A DNA stretch of 64,000 nucleotides from contig JAWKLZ010000001.1 in assembly GCA_041392475.1 (NCBI GenBank), forward strand, positions 3,224,001 to 3,288,000, in the 5' to 3' direction. Below are positions 17,638 to 26,623 of the stretch, piece by piece. Under the pieces are notes generated by a model that was not told the origin of the DNA, ran no database searches, and saw only the letters and a program-made list of their open reading frames with translations. The translations under genes and the position numbers were made by a program. The number at the start of each line of letters is the position of its first letter. Within the stretch, counting starts at the first letter, position 1. This DNA comes from Chitinophagales bacterium. GTDB taxonomy: Bacteria; Bacteroidota; Bacteroidia; Chitinophagales; UBA2359.

Positions 17638-17673
17638 AGAAATAGTTTCCCCACTCTAAGCAAAACTATTTCT
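17638..17673. terminator. Hairpin between convergent rsmG and tnpB
   Basis: AGAAATAGTTT and its exact reverse complement AAACTATTTCT form an 11-bp stem around a 14-base loop. It lies between two convergent genes and may terminate both, or it may be part of the right end/omega-RNA region of the IS607-type element. Confidence 0.5.
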
Positions 17674-17693
17674 GGTTCTAATAGTTATTGATT

Positions 17694-18911
17694 TTATAGA
17701 AAAGTTTTCACTTTGCTATATGGACGAACTACAACGTCCTCTATTCCATTGCTAAATAGCTTTGGAACTGCTTTTCGCATAATATTTAAACTTCCATTAA
17801 TATCAGCATTTATAGTGCCGTATTTCTTGGATTTAAACATCCCCCTTTCAATCCTCCTGCCTTTGTAAATCAAGTGCTTTTTGATGGACTCTAAATCTAA
17901 AAAACTGCATTTTGAAGTGTAAGATTCTTCCTGCAATTTAATGTTTATCCCCTCCAATGAACACTTATAGGAGAGCATCTTGATAAAAATCGCATGAGGT
18001 ATGGAAACAAAGCTTTGATTATTCTTCTTGCCGATATTTATGTCTTGTTTCCAACTATCGTTCTTGCCAATCACAAGAAGCGTTGTTCCTTTGGAAACTA
18101 ATTGATTCACAATATATCTACTGGCTTTGTGAAGATAATCTTTTGCCTTGTTATTGCGCTTTAAGGTTAATTTCTTGATTTTTCTGGAAGTGCCTTTGCC
18201 TCCAATAAAGGACATGAGTTTGGCTTTCTTCTTGTTGAAATATTGATTGATGGACTTCAATGGTCTGCCATTAATCAATATCGGTGCTTGTTGGTGGCTA
18301 AATGTTAGCGCACCTAAGTTATTCAAGCCTATATCAATGGAGGCTATTTTTTGGGGATGTAGCTTTTTCTTGGGTTTTTCCTGTTTTTCGTAAATCACCT
18401 CAATTGCATAGTGTCCATATTCTGGAACAATGCGAACCTGTTTGATGGAACTGGGAATACATTTGGTTTTGAACTCAATATCACAGCCTGACAACTTAAT
18501 GATTCCTTGTCTCAATTTGGTTTTTGAGATAGCTTGTATGGTGTAAGTCAGCAAAGCTCTGCCTTTGGTCTTATGCTTGTAGTTGGGAAGTTTGGGTTTG
18601 CCCGTAAACCTATTAGGATTTTTCTTGTATTCTTTACTTGCTGCAAAGAAATCCTTAAAGGACTGAAAGACCCTTTTCATTGTCCACTGACTTACCTTAG
18701 CGGGCAAAGCTCTAAAATCTGGGTTGTTTGATGCTGCAAAAAGACCTGCTAAATCCTTATAGGAAGGCATTTTTTTGTCTTTATCAAAAAAGGCTTGGCG
18801 AAGCTCATAAGTAGTCGTATTGTGCAGATTCTTTGATAAAAATGCCTCTCTATCAAACGATTTGAACAGCTTGTCATTTGATTTTACAATATGTCTTTCT
18901 GCTAAATTCAA
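17694..18911 (-). CDS. tnpB: TnpB-family RNA-guided nuclease of an IS607-type element
   Basis: TnpB is a Cas12-like, omega-RNA-guided DNA nuclease encoded by IS200/IS605 and IS607 elements. The 405-residue protein keeps the three RuvC acidic residues: D in ASIDIGLNNLG, E in KLQEESYTSKCSF and D in NADINGSLNIMRK. The zinc-ribbon is reduced: only one cysteine follows YTSK, and no CxxC pairs are seen. This is a feature of one TnpB subgroup and not necessarily decay. The start is TTG at 18911, overlapping the TGA of the upstream tnpA remnant by four bases, so translation was coupled. The omega-RNA is expected near the 3' end (about 17600-17800). Confidence 0.93.
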   Translation of the reverse strand: MNLAERHIVKSNDKLFKSFDREAFLSKNLHNTTTYELRQAFFDKDKKMPSYKDLAGLFAASNNPDFRALPAKVSQWTMKRVFQSFKDFFAASKEYKKNPNRFTGKPKLPNYKHKTKGRALLTYTIQAISKTKLRQGIIKLSGCDIEFKTKCIPSSIKQVRIVPEYGHYAIEVIYEKQEKPKKKLHPQKIASIDIGLNNLGALTFSHQQAPILINGRPLKSINQYFNKKKAKLMSFIGGKGTSRKIKKLTLKRNNKAKDYLHKASRYIVNQLVSKGTTLLVIGKNDSWKQDINIGKKNNQSFVSIPHAIFIKMLSYKCSLEGINIKLQEESYTSKCSFLDLESIKKHLIYKGRRIERGMFKSKKYGTINADINGSLNIMRKAVPKLFSNGIEDVVVRPYSKVKTFL

Positions 18912-19093
18912 TCTCTTTGTAGTTCCTTTATGATTAACTCTGTTTTTCTTTTGCTTCTTCTTTGACCATAGAGGCGAGCAACAAAAGAGGTGATGATACT
19001 GACCAAATCCTGCATCAAATCTTCCTTATCTCCGCATGTGTTATTGATAATTTCCAGTGACCTTCCTTGCTTTTTCAGTAGCAATTCAATATA
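18908..19093 (-). pseudogene. tnpA: C-terminal remnant of the IS607 serine resolvase TnpA
   Basis: Sixty-one codons remain, encoding the tail of a small serine recombinase. The readable product starts YIELLLKKQGRSLEIIN and continues through KEDLMQDLVSIITSFVARLYGQRRSKRKTELIIKELQRD, which closely follows the C-terminal helix of IS607 TnpA proteins. The codon immediately upstream in this frame (19096-19094) is TAG. No HTH-MerR or catalytic serine part is present, so the gene is 5'-truncated and the element cannot transpose by itself. Confidence 0.88.
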
Positions 19094-19234
19094 CTATACT
19101 TCACATAATAAAACGACTCTATGGGCAACAATCCATTCTTTCGCTATATTTACCATTCGGGGCGTACACAGAATATATAATAGTGTATAAAACAAAATGC
19201 ACCTGCACGGACATTAGCAGTAAAAAGTGGAAAA

Positions 19235-20095
19235 ATGAATCCAATTAAACTCATAAGCCTGCAAGAATTATCAAATAATGATTTAGTCAGTCATAAATTA
19301 TTATACACACATCAATCTAAGGAGAATAAAGAAAGTTGGGTAACACCTTTTACACCCTACCGCAGTTCTTATTATGCCTTTGCTTTGTGTATTCGAGGAC
19401 ATGCTACCTTTCAGGTAAATCTTCAAGAATTCAAGATAGTCAAAGGATCACTAATTTTTGTGAAGAATAACGATATAAAGCAATGGTTTCATAGAAGTGA
19501 AGATTATGAAACCTATACCATATTATTTGAAAAAGAAGCGATTCTGAACGCTGTAGGTAATCAGGTATTCGAGCAAGACTTTGATTTTTTCAACAAAGGA
19601 ATTGTCGTTAGTCTCACTCAGACACAACAAAAAAAACTCAAAACCCAATTTGAACAATTTGGTAAACTATATGCAACTTTTAGCAAGTTTCAAAATCAAC
19701 AACTTGCACATTATTTAGCCATAATGCTCTATTCTACCGCCGAATTAACGGTTAATCAAGAGCAATCCTATAAAACGAGTCGTTCAAAACAGATTACCAA
19801 TGATTTCATCAAATTGGCCAGCAAATATGTCATCAATGAACGTAACTTGGACTTTTATAGCCAACAAATTGGACTTTCTAAAAAGCATCTGTCCGAAACA
19901 ATAAAGTCAGAACTAAACAAAACAGCTTCTCAAATTTTAGGTGAATATCTCCTGTTAGAAGCAAAAGTAATGCTTAATGAAACAACTCTTACCATTGAAG
20001 AAATCGCCTTTCATTTAAACTTTAATGATTCCAGTGCTTTTAATAAATTTTTTAAGCGACATACTGGGCTTACTCCAAAAAGCTACAGAAATTAA
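19235..20095 (+). CDS. AraC-family transcriptional regulator
   Basis: This 286-residue regulator has an N-terminal cupin-like sensing domain (about 20-160, including ALCIRGHATFQVNLQEFKIVKGSLIFVKNNDIKQWF). The C-terminal domain has two AraC helix-turn-helix motifs (about 188-286), with LDFYSQQIGLSKKHLSETIKSE as the first HTH and LTIEEIAFHLNFNDSSAFNKFFKRHTGLTPKSYR as the signature second HTH. The effector is unknown. It is followed by three small genes on the same strand, which it may control. Confidence 0.93.
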   Translation: MNPIKLISLQELSNNDLVSHKLLYTHQSKENKESWVTPFTPYRSSYYAFALCIRGHATFQVNLQEFKIVKGSLIFVKNNDIKQWFHRSEDYETYTILFEKEAILNAVGNQVFEQDFDFFNKGIVVSLTQTQQKKLKTQFEQFGKLYATFSKFQNQQLAHYLAIMLYSTAELTVNQEQSYKTSRSKQITNDFIKLASKYVINERNLDFYSQQIGLSKKHLSETIKSELNKTASQILGEYLLLEAKVMLNETTLTIEEIAFHLNFNDSSAFNKFFKRHTGLTPKSYRN

Positions 20096-20195
20096 GATAT
20101 CCGTAATCTGGACAATTTTTTAAGAAAATCTGACCTGTAAACGTACAATAGACTATAGTAAATTTGTGGTGTTAATTACTTAAAAAATAAAAAGG

Positions 20196-20660
20196 ATGAT
20201 TTCACAAAAAGATTATTTCGAGATTCAAAATTTAGCTGCTCGATATGCAATCACCACCGACAATGCTGATGTAGATGGATTCATGAACTGTTGGGTATCC
20301 CCCGAAGAATTCGGAGGCTACGAGAGCGGGCCTTTCGGAAGTATGAAAACATGGCAAGAGCTAAGGAACTTTGAGACACACCATGTTGGAGATGGGGGAA
20401 TGGCTAACGGAAAGCGTCACCAAGTCACGAATCTAATAATCGAACCTGTTTCAGAAACAGAAGTCCACGTTACACATGATCTAATAGTTTTGGAAGTTGC
20501 CGAAATCCCTGCTGTCATTGCATCTGGAAGATATAACAAAAGTTTAGTTGTTAAAACTGACAATGGATGGAAGTTTAAGTCCCGAAACTTAGATGTAGAT
20601 AGTGGATTTTTTAAACTCATGGAGCAGTGGAAAGGACAAGGAGTTGACGTAAAACATTAA
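20196..20660 (+). CDS. SnoaL-like / NTF2-fold protein
   Basis: This 154-residue soluble protein starts with a helix-rich segment, QKDYFEIQNLAARYAITTDNADVDGFMNCWV, which is typical of SnoaL_4-type NTF2-like proteins. A beta-strand part follows, HQVTNLIIEPVSETEVHVTHDLIVLEV...GRYNKSLVVKTDNGWKFKSRNLDVD. Such domains occur in small enzymes (isomerases, dehydratases, dioxygenase subunits) and in ligand-binding proteins; no activity can be assigned. It lies 100 bases after the AraC gene and 6 bases before the next gene. Confidence 0.85.
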   Translation: MISQKDYFEIQNLAARYAITTDNADVDGFMNCWVSPEEFGGYESGPFGSMKTWQELRNFETHHVGDGGMANGKRHQVTNLIIEPVSETEVHVTHDLIVLEVAEIPAVIASGRYNKSLVVKTDNGWKFKSRNLDVDSGFFKLMEQWKGQGVDVKH

Positions 20661-20666
20661 TTATCC

Positions 20667-20897
20667 ATGAGAAAAATTTCTAAAAAATATCAGATGATAG
20701 TCTTTGTATTCCTGATGACTTTATTCATGGGATTATTCTTGTCTGCAATTATGACGATTAGAACGCAAGGATTATCTTCTGATTTCTTGTCAATTTGGCT
20801 CACCCGATTTTTTTCAACTTGGATAATAGTAATACCTACTGTCATCGTTGTAATTCCAATAGTAAATTTTATTGTAAGGAAAGTGGTTGAGCAGTAA
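20667..20897 (+). CDS. DUF2798-like small membrane protein
   Basis: The 76-residue protein has two predicted membrane helices, MIVFVFLMTLFMGLFLSAIMTI (about 10-31) and FFSTWIIVIPTVIVVIPIVNFIV (about 48-70), separated by a loop with a W-L-x-R-F pattern. This matches the DUF2798 family of small inner-membrane proteins of unknown function. It starts 6 bases after the SnoaL-like gene, so the two are probably one transcript. Confidence 0.8.
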   Translation: MRKISKKYQMIVFVFLMTLFMGLFLSAIMTIRTQGLSSDFLSIWLTRFFSTWIIVIPTVIVVIPIVNFIVRKVVEQ

Positions 20898-20916
20898 ATT
20901 CCAAAATTCAGGAAAC

Positions 20917-21264
20917 ATGAAAAATATGCAAAATTCAGAACAGTCTTCAAAGCCTCGAAATATGTTAATTTTCGGAGGAAATCCTTCACGAATGTACAAT
21001 GTCAAAACTTATTTATCACAAATAGAAAATCTTAATATTACGGGTGTGTTTAGTGAAGAAGAGGGACTTGACGTGTTACAAAGAAAGGAAAATAATTCCT
21101 TTGACCTTATTTTGATTGGAGGTAGATATACGAATGAGCAAAGAGAACGGATTCTATCATCTGCCAACAATATATTGATTACACAACCGGGGATAGATTA
21201 TCCTTATTCAGACGAAAATATTTATCTTCATGTCGAACGTTTGCTCAATTCGTTAACTGAATAA
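20917..21264 (+). CDS. Small response-regulator-like alpha/beta protein
   Basis: This protein of about 115 residues starts at the ATG preceded by AGGAAAC at 20911-20916; an earlier TTG at 20887 would overlap the preceding gene. The sequence NMLIFGGNPSRMYNVKTYLSQIENLNITGVFSEEEGLDVLQRKENNSFDLILIGGRYTNEQRERIL has the alternating pattern of a CheY-like receiver or Rossmann fold. The usual phosphoacceptor aspartate is not obvious: the equivalent strand reads LILIGG. It may be a degenerate receiver. Function is unknown. Confidence 0.7.
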   Translation: MKNMQNSEQSSKPRNMLIFGGNPSRMYNVKTYLSQIENLNITGVFSEEEGLDVLQRKENNSFDLILIGGRYTNEQRERILSSANNILITQPGIDYPYSDENIYLHVERLLNSLTE

Positions 21265-21376
21265 GACAAATAAAAAATTACTGTTCAGTCAAATTTGAAT
21301 TGATAGGTAAATTTCGCACCTTCAAGTCTCTATGCTTGAACAGGCAATCTATCAATTCAATGTTGACACAACACTA

Positions 21377-22978
21377 CTAAACCTCCTCCGTCTTAAACTC
21401 CGATGTAAAATGAAAACTAATATCGGGGTAGTTCTTTTGTTCGGTTTCGAGCATCCATTGAGATTGAGCCAAATAGACCAAATTTTTGTCTTTGTCCACA
21501 GCCATGTAGTTTTCCTTTCGTTTGGCAAATTCTGCCAGTTTATCTTTGTCTTTTGAAGTAACCCAACAAGCTTTGTAGAGTGTAATGGGGTGAAAATCAC
21601 AAGATGCACCGTATTCATGTTCGAGGCGGTATTTAATCACATCAAATTGCAGCTCTCCTACCGTACCAATGACCCGCCGATTCGTTGTCACGGTTTTAAA
21701 CAACTGTGCTACGCCCTCCTCGGTCAATTGCTTAACACCTTTATACAACTGTTTCGTTTTCATAGGATTCATGTTGACCAACTCCTTAAAAATTTCGGGT
21801 GAAAAGCTCGGAATCCCTTTGAACATAAACTCCTCGCCTTCGGTCAAAGTGTCCCCAATTTTGAAGTTGCCCGAATCGTACAAACCCACTACATCCCCTG
21901 GATAAGCCTCGTCAATCGTGCTTTTTTTCTGCGCCATAAAACTCGTCGGATTGCTAAAGCGCATTTTTTTGTCCAAGCGCACGTTTTTGTAAAAAGTATT
22001 GCGCTCAAAAATGCCTGAACATACCCGCAAAAACGCAATGCGATCACGGTGTCGGGGGTCAATATTGGCGTGGATCTTAAACACAAATCCACTGAATTTC
22101 TTTTCAGAAGCCTTCACTTCTCTCACCGTCGTTGGTCTCGGTTGAGGAGATGGCGCAATGCGTATAAAGGTATTTAACAACTCTTTCACTCCAAAATTAT
22201 TCACTGCACTTCCAAAAAACACAGGGGCAACGTCTGCTTTTCGGTAGGCCTCAATATCCAAATCTCCATATACCCCTTCAATCAATTCTACATCTTCTCG
22301 CAACTGTTCGGCATCCCGAGTACCGACTATTTTCTCCAAAATGGCATCGTTCAAATCTTCAATAGCCACAGTATCCTCTTCCTCCACCAATTTTTGTGTG
22401 CCGCCCCGAAACAAACGCAAACTCTTGTCATCCAGTTTATAAACCCCTTTGAAGTCCGTTCCCATATTGATGGGCCAACTCATGGGATGCACATGAATAC
22501 TGAGTTTATCCTCCAATTCATCCAGTAAATCATACGGGTCTTTACCTACCCTATCCATTTTATTGATAAAAACAATGACGGGTGTTTTCCTCATTCTACA
22601 TACCTCCATCAACCTTTCGGTTTGTTGCTCAACACCTTTCACACAGTCAATCACCAAAATAACACTGTCCACAGCCGTCAATGTGCGGTAAGTATCCTCC
22701 GCAAAGTCTTTGTGACCAGGCGTATCCAAGATGTTGATTAACTTGTCTTCGTATTCAAAGGCCATCACCGAAGTCGCCACCGAAATTCCCCTTTGGCGTT
22801 CGATTTCCATAAAGTCAGAAGTCGCACTTTTTTTGATTTTGTTCGATTTCACAGCCCCAGCGACTTGTATCGCCCCCCCAAAAAGCAGCAATTTTTCGGT
22901 CAAGGTCGTCTTTCCAGCATCTGGGTGACTAATGATGGCAAAGGTTCGGCGTTTGTTGATTTCAGCTTTTAAACTCAT
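21377..22978 (-). CDS. prfC: Peptide chain release factor 3
   Basis: RF3 is a translational GTPase that recycles RF1/RF2 from the ribosome. The frame is open further upstream, but the correct start is the ATG at 22978 (MSLKAEINKRRTFAIISHPDAGKTT), giving 533 residues against about 529 in E. coli. The G1 motif is SHPDAGKTTLTEKLLLFGGAIQ, the switch region contains SDFMEIERQRGISVATSVMAF, G3 is ILDTPGHKDFAEDTYRTL and G4 is FINKMDR. The C-terminal half contains the RF3-type domain with FHPITLYKACWV. It is a single gene between unrelated neighbours. Confidence 0.97.
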   Translation of the reverse strand: MSLKAEINKRRTFAIISHPDAGKTTLTEKLLLFGGAIQVAGAVKSNKIKKSATSDFMEIERQRGISVATSVMAFEYEDKLINILDTPGHKDFAEDTYRTLTAVDSVILVIDCVKGVEQQTERLMEVCRMRKTPVIVFINKMDRVGKDPYDLLDELEDKLSIHVHPMSWPINMGTDFKGVYKLDDKSLRLFRGGTQKLVEEEDTVAIEDLNDAILEKIVGTRDAEQLREDVELIEGVYGDLDIEAYRKADVAPVFFGSAVNNFGVKELLNTFIRIAPSPQPRPTTVREVKASEKKFSGFVFKIHANIDPRHRDRIAFLRVCSGIFERNTFYKNVRLDKKMRFSNPTSFMAQKKSTIDEAYPGDVVGLYDSGNFKIGDTLTEGEEFMFKGIPSFSPEIFKELVNMNPMKTKQLYKGVKQLTEEGVAQLFKTVTTNRRVIGTVGELQFDVIKYRLEHEYGASCDFHPITLYKACWVTSKDKDKLAEFAKRKENYMAVDKDKNLVYLAQSQWMLETEQKNYPDISFHFTSEFKTEEV

Positions 22979-23148
22979 GTTTGAATACTCGATATTGATA
23001 TTGGATATTAAAAAACGGCTGCAAAGGTAGCCTTTTATTTTACCCTTTGAAAATACCTTTTTGAGAACAATCAACAATTTATGCCTATTGCAGGCTTCAA
23101 AGTTTTTCAAAGAATTGTATTTTGCCAATCCAAATTCAAGCTGCTTAC

Positions 23149-24855
23149 ATGACCTTTCCTTCAATAAAACGACCGCCTACTTACTTCCATACACCTTCGT
23201 TTTGGTTTGTGCTGGCGATGATGGCATATGTGTTGGTTTACCATGCAGTAGGTTATTTTGGTCATTATGGCTACGATGATATGCGCTATGCTGAGTTGGC
23301 CAAACAAATGGCAGATGGTAGGTTCAGTTTGCAGAATGGCGACCATTTTAGCTATCGTTGGGCATTGTTGGTGCCGACTGCCATTAGCTACAAACTATTT
23401 GGGGTGAATGACATAAGTTCTGCGATTCCCGCTTGGCTGTGTACTTTTTTCACGATGGGATTGATGTGGTATATCTGCCAATTTCCGAAAATTTGGGATG
23501 GGAAACTGGGCGCAAATATCTCTCGGCAAACGATTACGCTTCTATCCATTCTTGCTACAGCGTTGTACATATTGAGTTACGGCACATTGTTTTATGCCGA
23601 CAAAATCATGACAGATATTTACGTTGCTTTTGCAGCCTTTGCAGCCATAGTTATACTTTTTCACCAAAAATACATCAGTCCTTCAACGGCTTCTTTTCGA
23701 CATTCCTTGCTTTTTGCAGTGATGTTGTTCATTGGTTTTCTCGCCAAAGAAACCATCATTTTCTTTTTACCCGTATTTGGAGTGCTTTTTTTATTGGATA
23801 TTTGGCAGCGAAAAAACGTACAGTTTTGGATATACAGTGCTGCAATAGGTTTCGGAATTTTGGTACTTTATTTTGGTTTGGTTTACCTACAAACCCATAG
23901 TTTTTTGCATCGTTTTGAAGCCATTGCCGCCAATAGTTACTTCAATCCTTGCAGCTACGACCAATTGCCTTTTGAGGTTCTTTTCAAGCGCATCACTTAT
24001 GAGTTGTTGTTTGTTTTGATACGCTTTAGCAGTGTCTCCATCCTGTTTTTTATGGTAGCTATATTCTCTACCCCATTCAAAAAACTACTGCATACGCCTG
24101 ATGCTTATTCCTTTTTTTGCAGTGTATCACTTTTGGCGTTTTTGTCCTCCTATTTTATGACTACTTCACCGACTTCTTATGTGCCAATGTGTCCAGATTT
24201 TCGCCATTTTTTATACCTTTCGCCTTTGTTTGCCATTGTAGCTGCGCCTATTGTGTATCAATATTTTGAAGAGCGAAAAAAACGCCATTGGGTACTTATC
24301 CTGACCCTTTCTTTTGCCTTTTTGACTTATTATGGAGTGTATGAAAACTACTACTATACTTATTTGCCTTTTGCCATATTGGTGTTGATTCGCTACTTTT
24401 TACCCATTATTTCTTCTGCCCAAATCGGTCGTTTTTTGACAATTGCTTTCATCGCAATGCTCTTTTTGCAGCCCATACAGTCAATACAATATGCTGGGGA
24501 AGTCGATTATGAAACCCAAAAAGAATTGATTTACAAGCGTTTTAAAGATACTTCGGACAAGAATTTGGTCATCACCAACACCGTCCAGAGCAACTACGGC
24601 AATTATTACCTGCAATTTGAGGAAAATGCCAACACCCGATTTGTGAACTACAAAGATTTTCAACCTTCTGATATTGATTCTACTGCAAATATTTTTGTAC
24701 TGACAAATGGTTTGACACGCTATCAAAGTGGTGTGAAATGGGAAGATTTACCTCCTTATATTCAACAGATTCCCGATTCTTTCAAAAAAGTTTTTGAAGA
24801 AAATGGGGTGGTTTTGTATGAAGTACCTTATGCAATTATGGCGAATCAAAATTAA
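23149..24855 (+). CDS. GT-C fold glycosyltransferase (PMT/ArnT-like integral membrane protein)
   Basis: This 568-residue polytopic membrane protein has about eleven hydrophobic segments. The first extracytoplasmic loop contains HYGYDDMRYAELAKQMADGRFSLQNGDHFSYRW, with the DD-type acidic motif expected in the loop after helix 1 of GT-C enzymes (GT39/GT83) that use polyprenyl-phosphate sugars. The first helix is PSFWFVLAMMAYVLVYHAVGYF. The ATG at 23149 is preferred to an upstream TTG at 23122. Donor and acceptor are unknown. It is followed 15 bases later by a secreted metalloprotease, probably in one transcript. Confidence 0.85.
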   Translation: MTFPSIKRPPTYFHTPSFWFVLAMMAYVLVYHAVGYFGHYGYDDMRYAELAKQMADGRFSLQNGDHFSYRWALLVPTAISYKLFGVNDISSAIPAWLCTFFTMGLMWYICQFPKIWDGKLGANISRQTITLLSILATALYILSYGTLFYADKIMTDIYVAFAAFAAIVILFHQKYISPSTASFRHSLLFAVMLFIGFLAKETIIFFLPVFGVLFLLDIWQRKNVQFWIYSAAIGFGILVLYFGLVYLQTHSFLHRFEAIAANSYFNPCSYDQLPFEVLFKRITYELLFVLIRFSSVSILFFMVAIFSTPFKKLLHTPDAYSFFCSVSLLAFLSSYFMTTSPTSYVPMCPDFRHFLYLSPLFAIVAAPIVYQYFEERKKRHWVLILTLSFAFLTYYGVYENYYYTYLPFAILVLIRYFLPIISSAQIGRFLTIAFIAMLFLQPIQSIQYAGEVDYETQKELIYKRFKDTSDKNLVITNTVQSNYGNYYLQFEENANTRFVNYKDFQPSDIDSTANIFVLTNGLTRYQSGVKWEDLPPYIQQIPDSFKKVFEENGVVLYEVPYAIMANQN

Positions 24856-24870
24856 AACAAGAATAAAAAT

Positions 24871-26181
24871 ATGTATAAATCTATTTCTATTTCTTTGCTA
24901 CTTATCATCAGCCTTTATGCCTGTTCTTCTTCAAAAAAAATATCAAATGTGTTTATTACAGGAAAAGAGGTGATAGTAGGCAGCAAAGTTGGAGAAAATA
25001 CTCTGCCCACAAGTCCAAAAAGGAAAATCTGCAATGAATATTTGAATTATGCCCCTGATTTGGGGCACCTCAACCATACACCGATGCGATGGATACGCAT
25101 CAACATCCATTTTGTGAACAACTTGGCAGGAAACGTCAACTTTTCGGAAGACGAGGGGCGACAATTTGCCAAAGACATTGTGGAGATTTCCAATGAAAAA
25201 CTACTCAAAAACGCAAAAATGAACCTACCTATTGACAACAATACGCCTATATTACCTGCTCAATATCAGTACATTTTATCGGGAATTGAAGGGGATGAAA
25301 CGGACGATGGTATTTATTTTCACCAAGATGATGAACTGTTTGAGTCCAACAAAAAAGGAGGAAAACATAGCAATTATTCAAAAGAACAATACAAACAATT
25401 TGGAATTCGGAAAGAAGAGGTTATCAATATTTTTTTCTTAGAACACCATCCTGATAGCATCAAATCACCTACCTACAAGGCTTCTGGAGATGGGATAGGT
25501 TTCCCAACTTGGGTGAAAGTGATTGGTGCATACATGGTGCATCATGACAATCCAAAGATGTCGATTAGGGCAGTTGCTGATAATTTTTCGGGTGTTTTCA
25601 ACCATGAGATTGGTCATTCTTTGGGTTTGGCGCATACGTGGCAAACGAATGATGGCTGTGATGATACACCCCTCAATGCCAATTGCTGGAACATTGACCG
25701 CAATAAAACGCTTTGTGATGATATGAACAAGGTGTCGAACAACATGATGGACTACAATGCTTGGCGGTCTGCAATTACTCCTTGTCAAATCGGAAAGGTG
25801 CATTACAAGCTCTCGGATGAAAATGCGATTCAACGTAAAATGTTGGTGCAGACTTGGTGTACTTACAAACCCGAAGCTACGATTCGTATCCAAACGGGTG
25901 AGCATATAATTTGGAAAAGTGCCAAAGATTTGGAGGGGGATATTGTGGTTGAAAAGGATGCGAGCTTGACCCTTCAATGTTTGCTATCCCTTCCACAATG
26001 TGCCAAAATATCGGTAAAAATTGGCGGTAAGTTGCTATTGGATGGCGCAACGATTACCAACCGTTGTGGAGAAAAATGGCAAGGAATTGAAGTAGAAAAA
26101 CAAGGAAAAATAAGAGGAATTGTTGAAGTATTGTCCCCTTCAAAGGTGGAAAAAAGTCTAAAAAGGGGATTTATTTTTTGA
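24871..26181 (+). CDS. Secreted M43-like metalloprotease lipoprotein
   Basis: The 436-residue protein has an SPII signal peptide with lipobox LYAC (Cys18), so it is probably anchored in the envelope. The extended zinc motif HEIGHSLGLAH lies at residues 245-255, and a Met-turn-like NNMMDY follows at 290-295. Together with the intervening cysteines (GCDDTPLNANCWN...LCDDMN) this fits metzincin family M43 (cytophagalysin/pappalysin). The last 100 residues are beta-rich with LQCLLSLPQCAKISVKIGGKLLLDGATI, resembling a repeat-type C-terminal domain, and no classical type IX sorting tail is obvious. Confidence 0.88.
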   Translation: MYKSISISLLLIISLYACSSSKKISNVFITGKEVIVGSKVGENTLPTSPKRKICNEYLNYAPDLGHLNHTPMRWIRINIHFVNNLAGNVNFSEDEGRQFAKDIVEISNEKLLKNAKMNLPIDNNTPILPAQYQYILSGIEGDETDDGIYFHQDDELFESNKKGGKHSNYSKEQYKQFGIRKEEVINIFFLEHHPDSIKSPTYKASGDGIGFPTWVKVIGAYMVHHDNPKMSIRAVADNFSGVFNHEIGHSLGLAHTWQTNDGCDDTPLNANCWNIDRNKTLCDDMNKVSNNMMDYNAWRSAITPCQIGKVHYKLSDENAIQRKMLVQTWCTYKPEATIRIQTGEHIIWKSAKDLEGDIVVEKDASLTLQCLLSLPQCAKISVKIGGKLLLDGATITNRCGEKWQGIEVEKQGKIRGIVEVLSPSKVEKSLKRGFIF

Positions 26182-26224
26182 CCATTGTTAATCTGATTAT
26201 TGCATTAATTTTCATTTCTTGCTT

Positions 26225-26623
26225 ATGCTACTAACGATTTCGAGTATAAAAGAAACTTGCCTTTATGTGGCAAATTTGGAGCAAACGAAGGTTTTTTACC
26301 ACGAAAAACTGGGTTTGCCCTTGATTAGCTTCGTACCTGATAGACACGTCTTTTTCAGAGCAGGCAGTTCTGTTTTGTTGTGCTTCAATCCTGATGATGC
26401 CCGTCAGAAAACAGCATTGCCTCCTCATTATGGTTCTGGCAATTTACATTTTGCTTTTGAAGTAGTGGCAGAACAGTATGAGGCGTGGAAAGAGAAAATT
26501 GCAGGTTTGGGTATTGTTATCGAACAAGAGGTAGTTTGGCGACAAGGGGTGAAATCTTTTTACTTTAGAGATCCCGACAATCATGCTGTGGAAATAGCGA
26601 TGCCTGGGATTTGGGAATATTAA
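26225..26623 (+). CDS. VOC/glyoxalase-fold protein
   Basis: The protein of about 132 residues has the vicinal-oxygen-chelate pattern. A first beta-alpha-beta unit, KETCLYVANLEQTKVFYHEKLGLPLISFVPDRHVFFRAG, is followed by a second ending VKSFYFRDPDNHAVEIAMPG, where FRDPDNHAVEI is the classic C-terminal metal-ligand motif (Glu). The start is the ATG at 26225; a TTG two codons earlier is less likely. Glyoxalase, dioxygenase or resistance roles are all possible. It converges with the membrane gene at 26620, overlapping by four bases. Confidence 0.9.
   Translation: MLLTISSIKETCLYVANLEQTKVFYHEKLGLPLISFVPDRHVFFRAGSSVLLCFNPDDARQKTALPPHYGSGNLHFAFEVVAEQYEAWKEKIAGLGIVIEQEVVWRQGVKSFYFRDPDNHAVEIAMPGIWEY

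Larger units (their letters stand above)
17694..19093 (-). mobile_element. Decayed IS607-type insertion sequence (5'-truncated)
   Basis: The element has a tnpA remnant overlapping an intact tnpB in the arrangement typical of IS607. The left part of tnpA is gone and no clear left end is seen. Neither boundary can be set from sequence alone because IS607 elements lack terminal inverted repeats. The element lies between rsmG and the AraC gene. Confidence 0.8.

Noticed and set aside
17694..18911. Cas12-type CRISPR effector
   Set aside because: The 405-aa length, the overlap with an IS607 resolvase tail and the absence of a CRISPR array identify it as TnpB.
22979..23164. N-terminal extension of RF3
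   Set aside because: The 62 extra codons upstream of the ATG at 22978 do not resemble RF3, and the family length fits the internal start.
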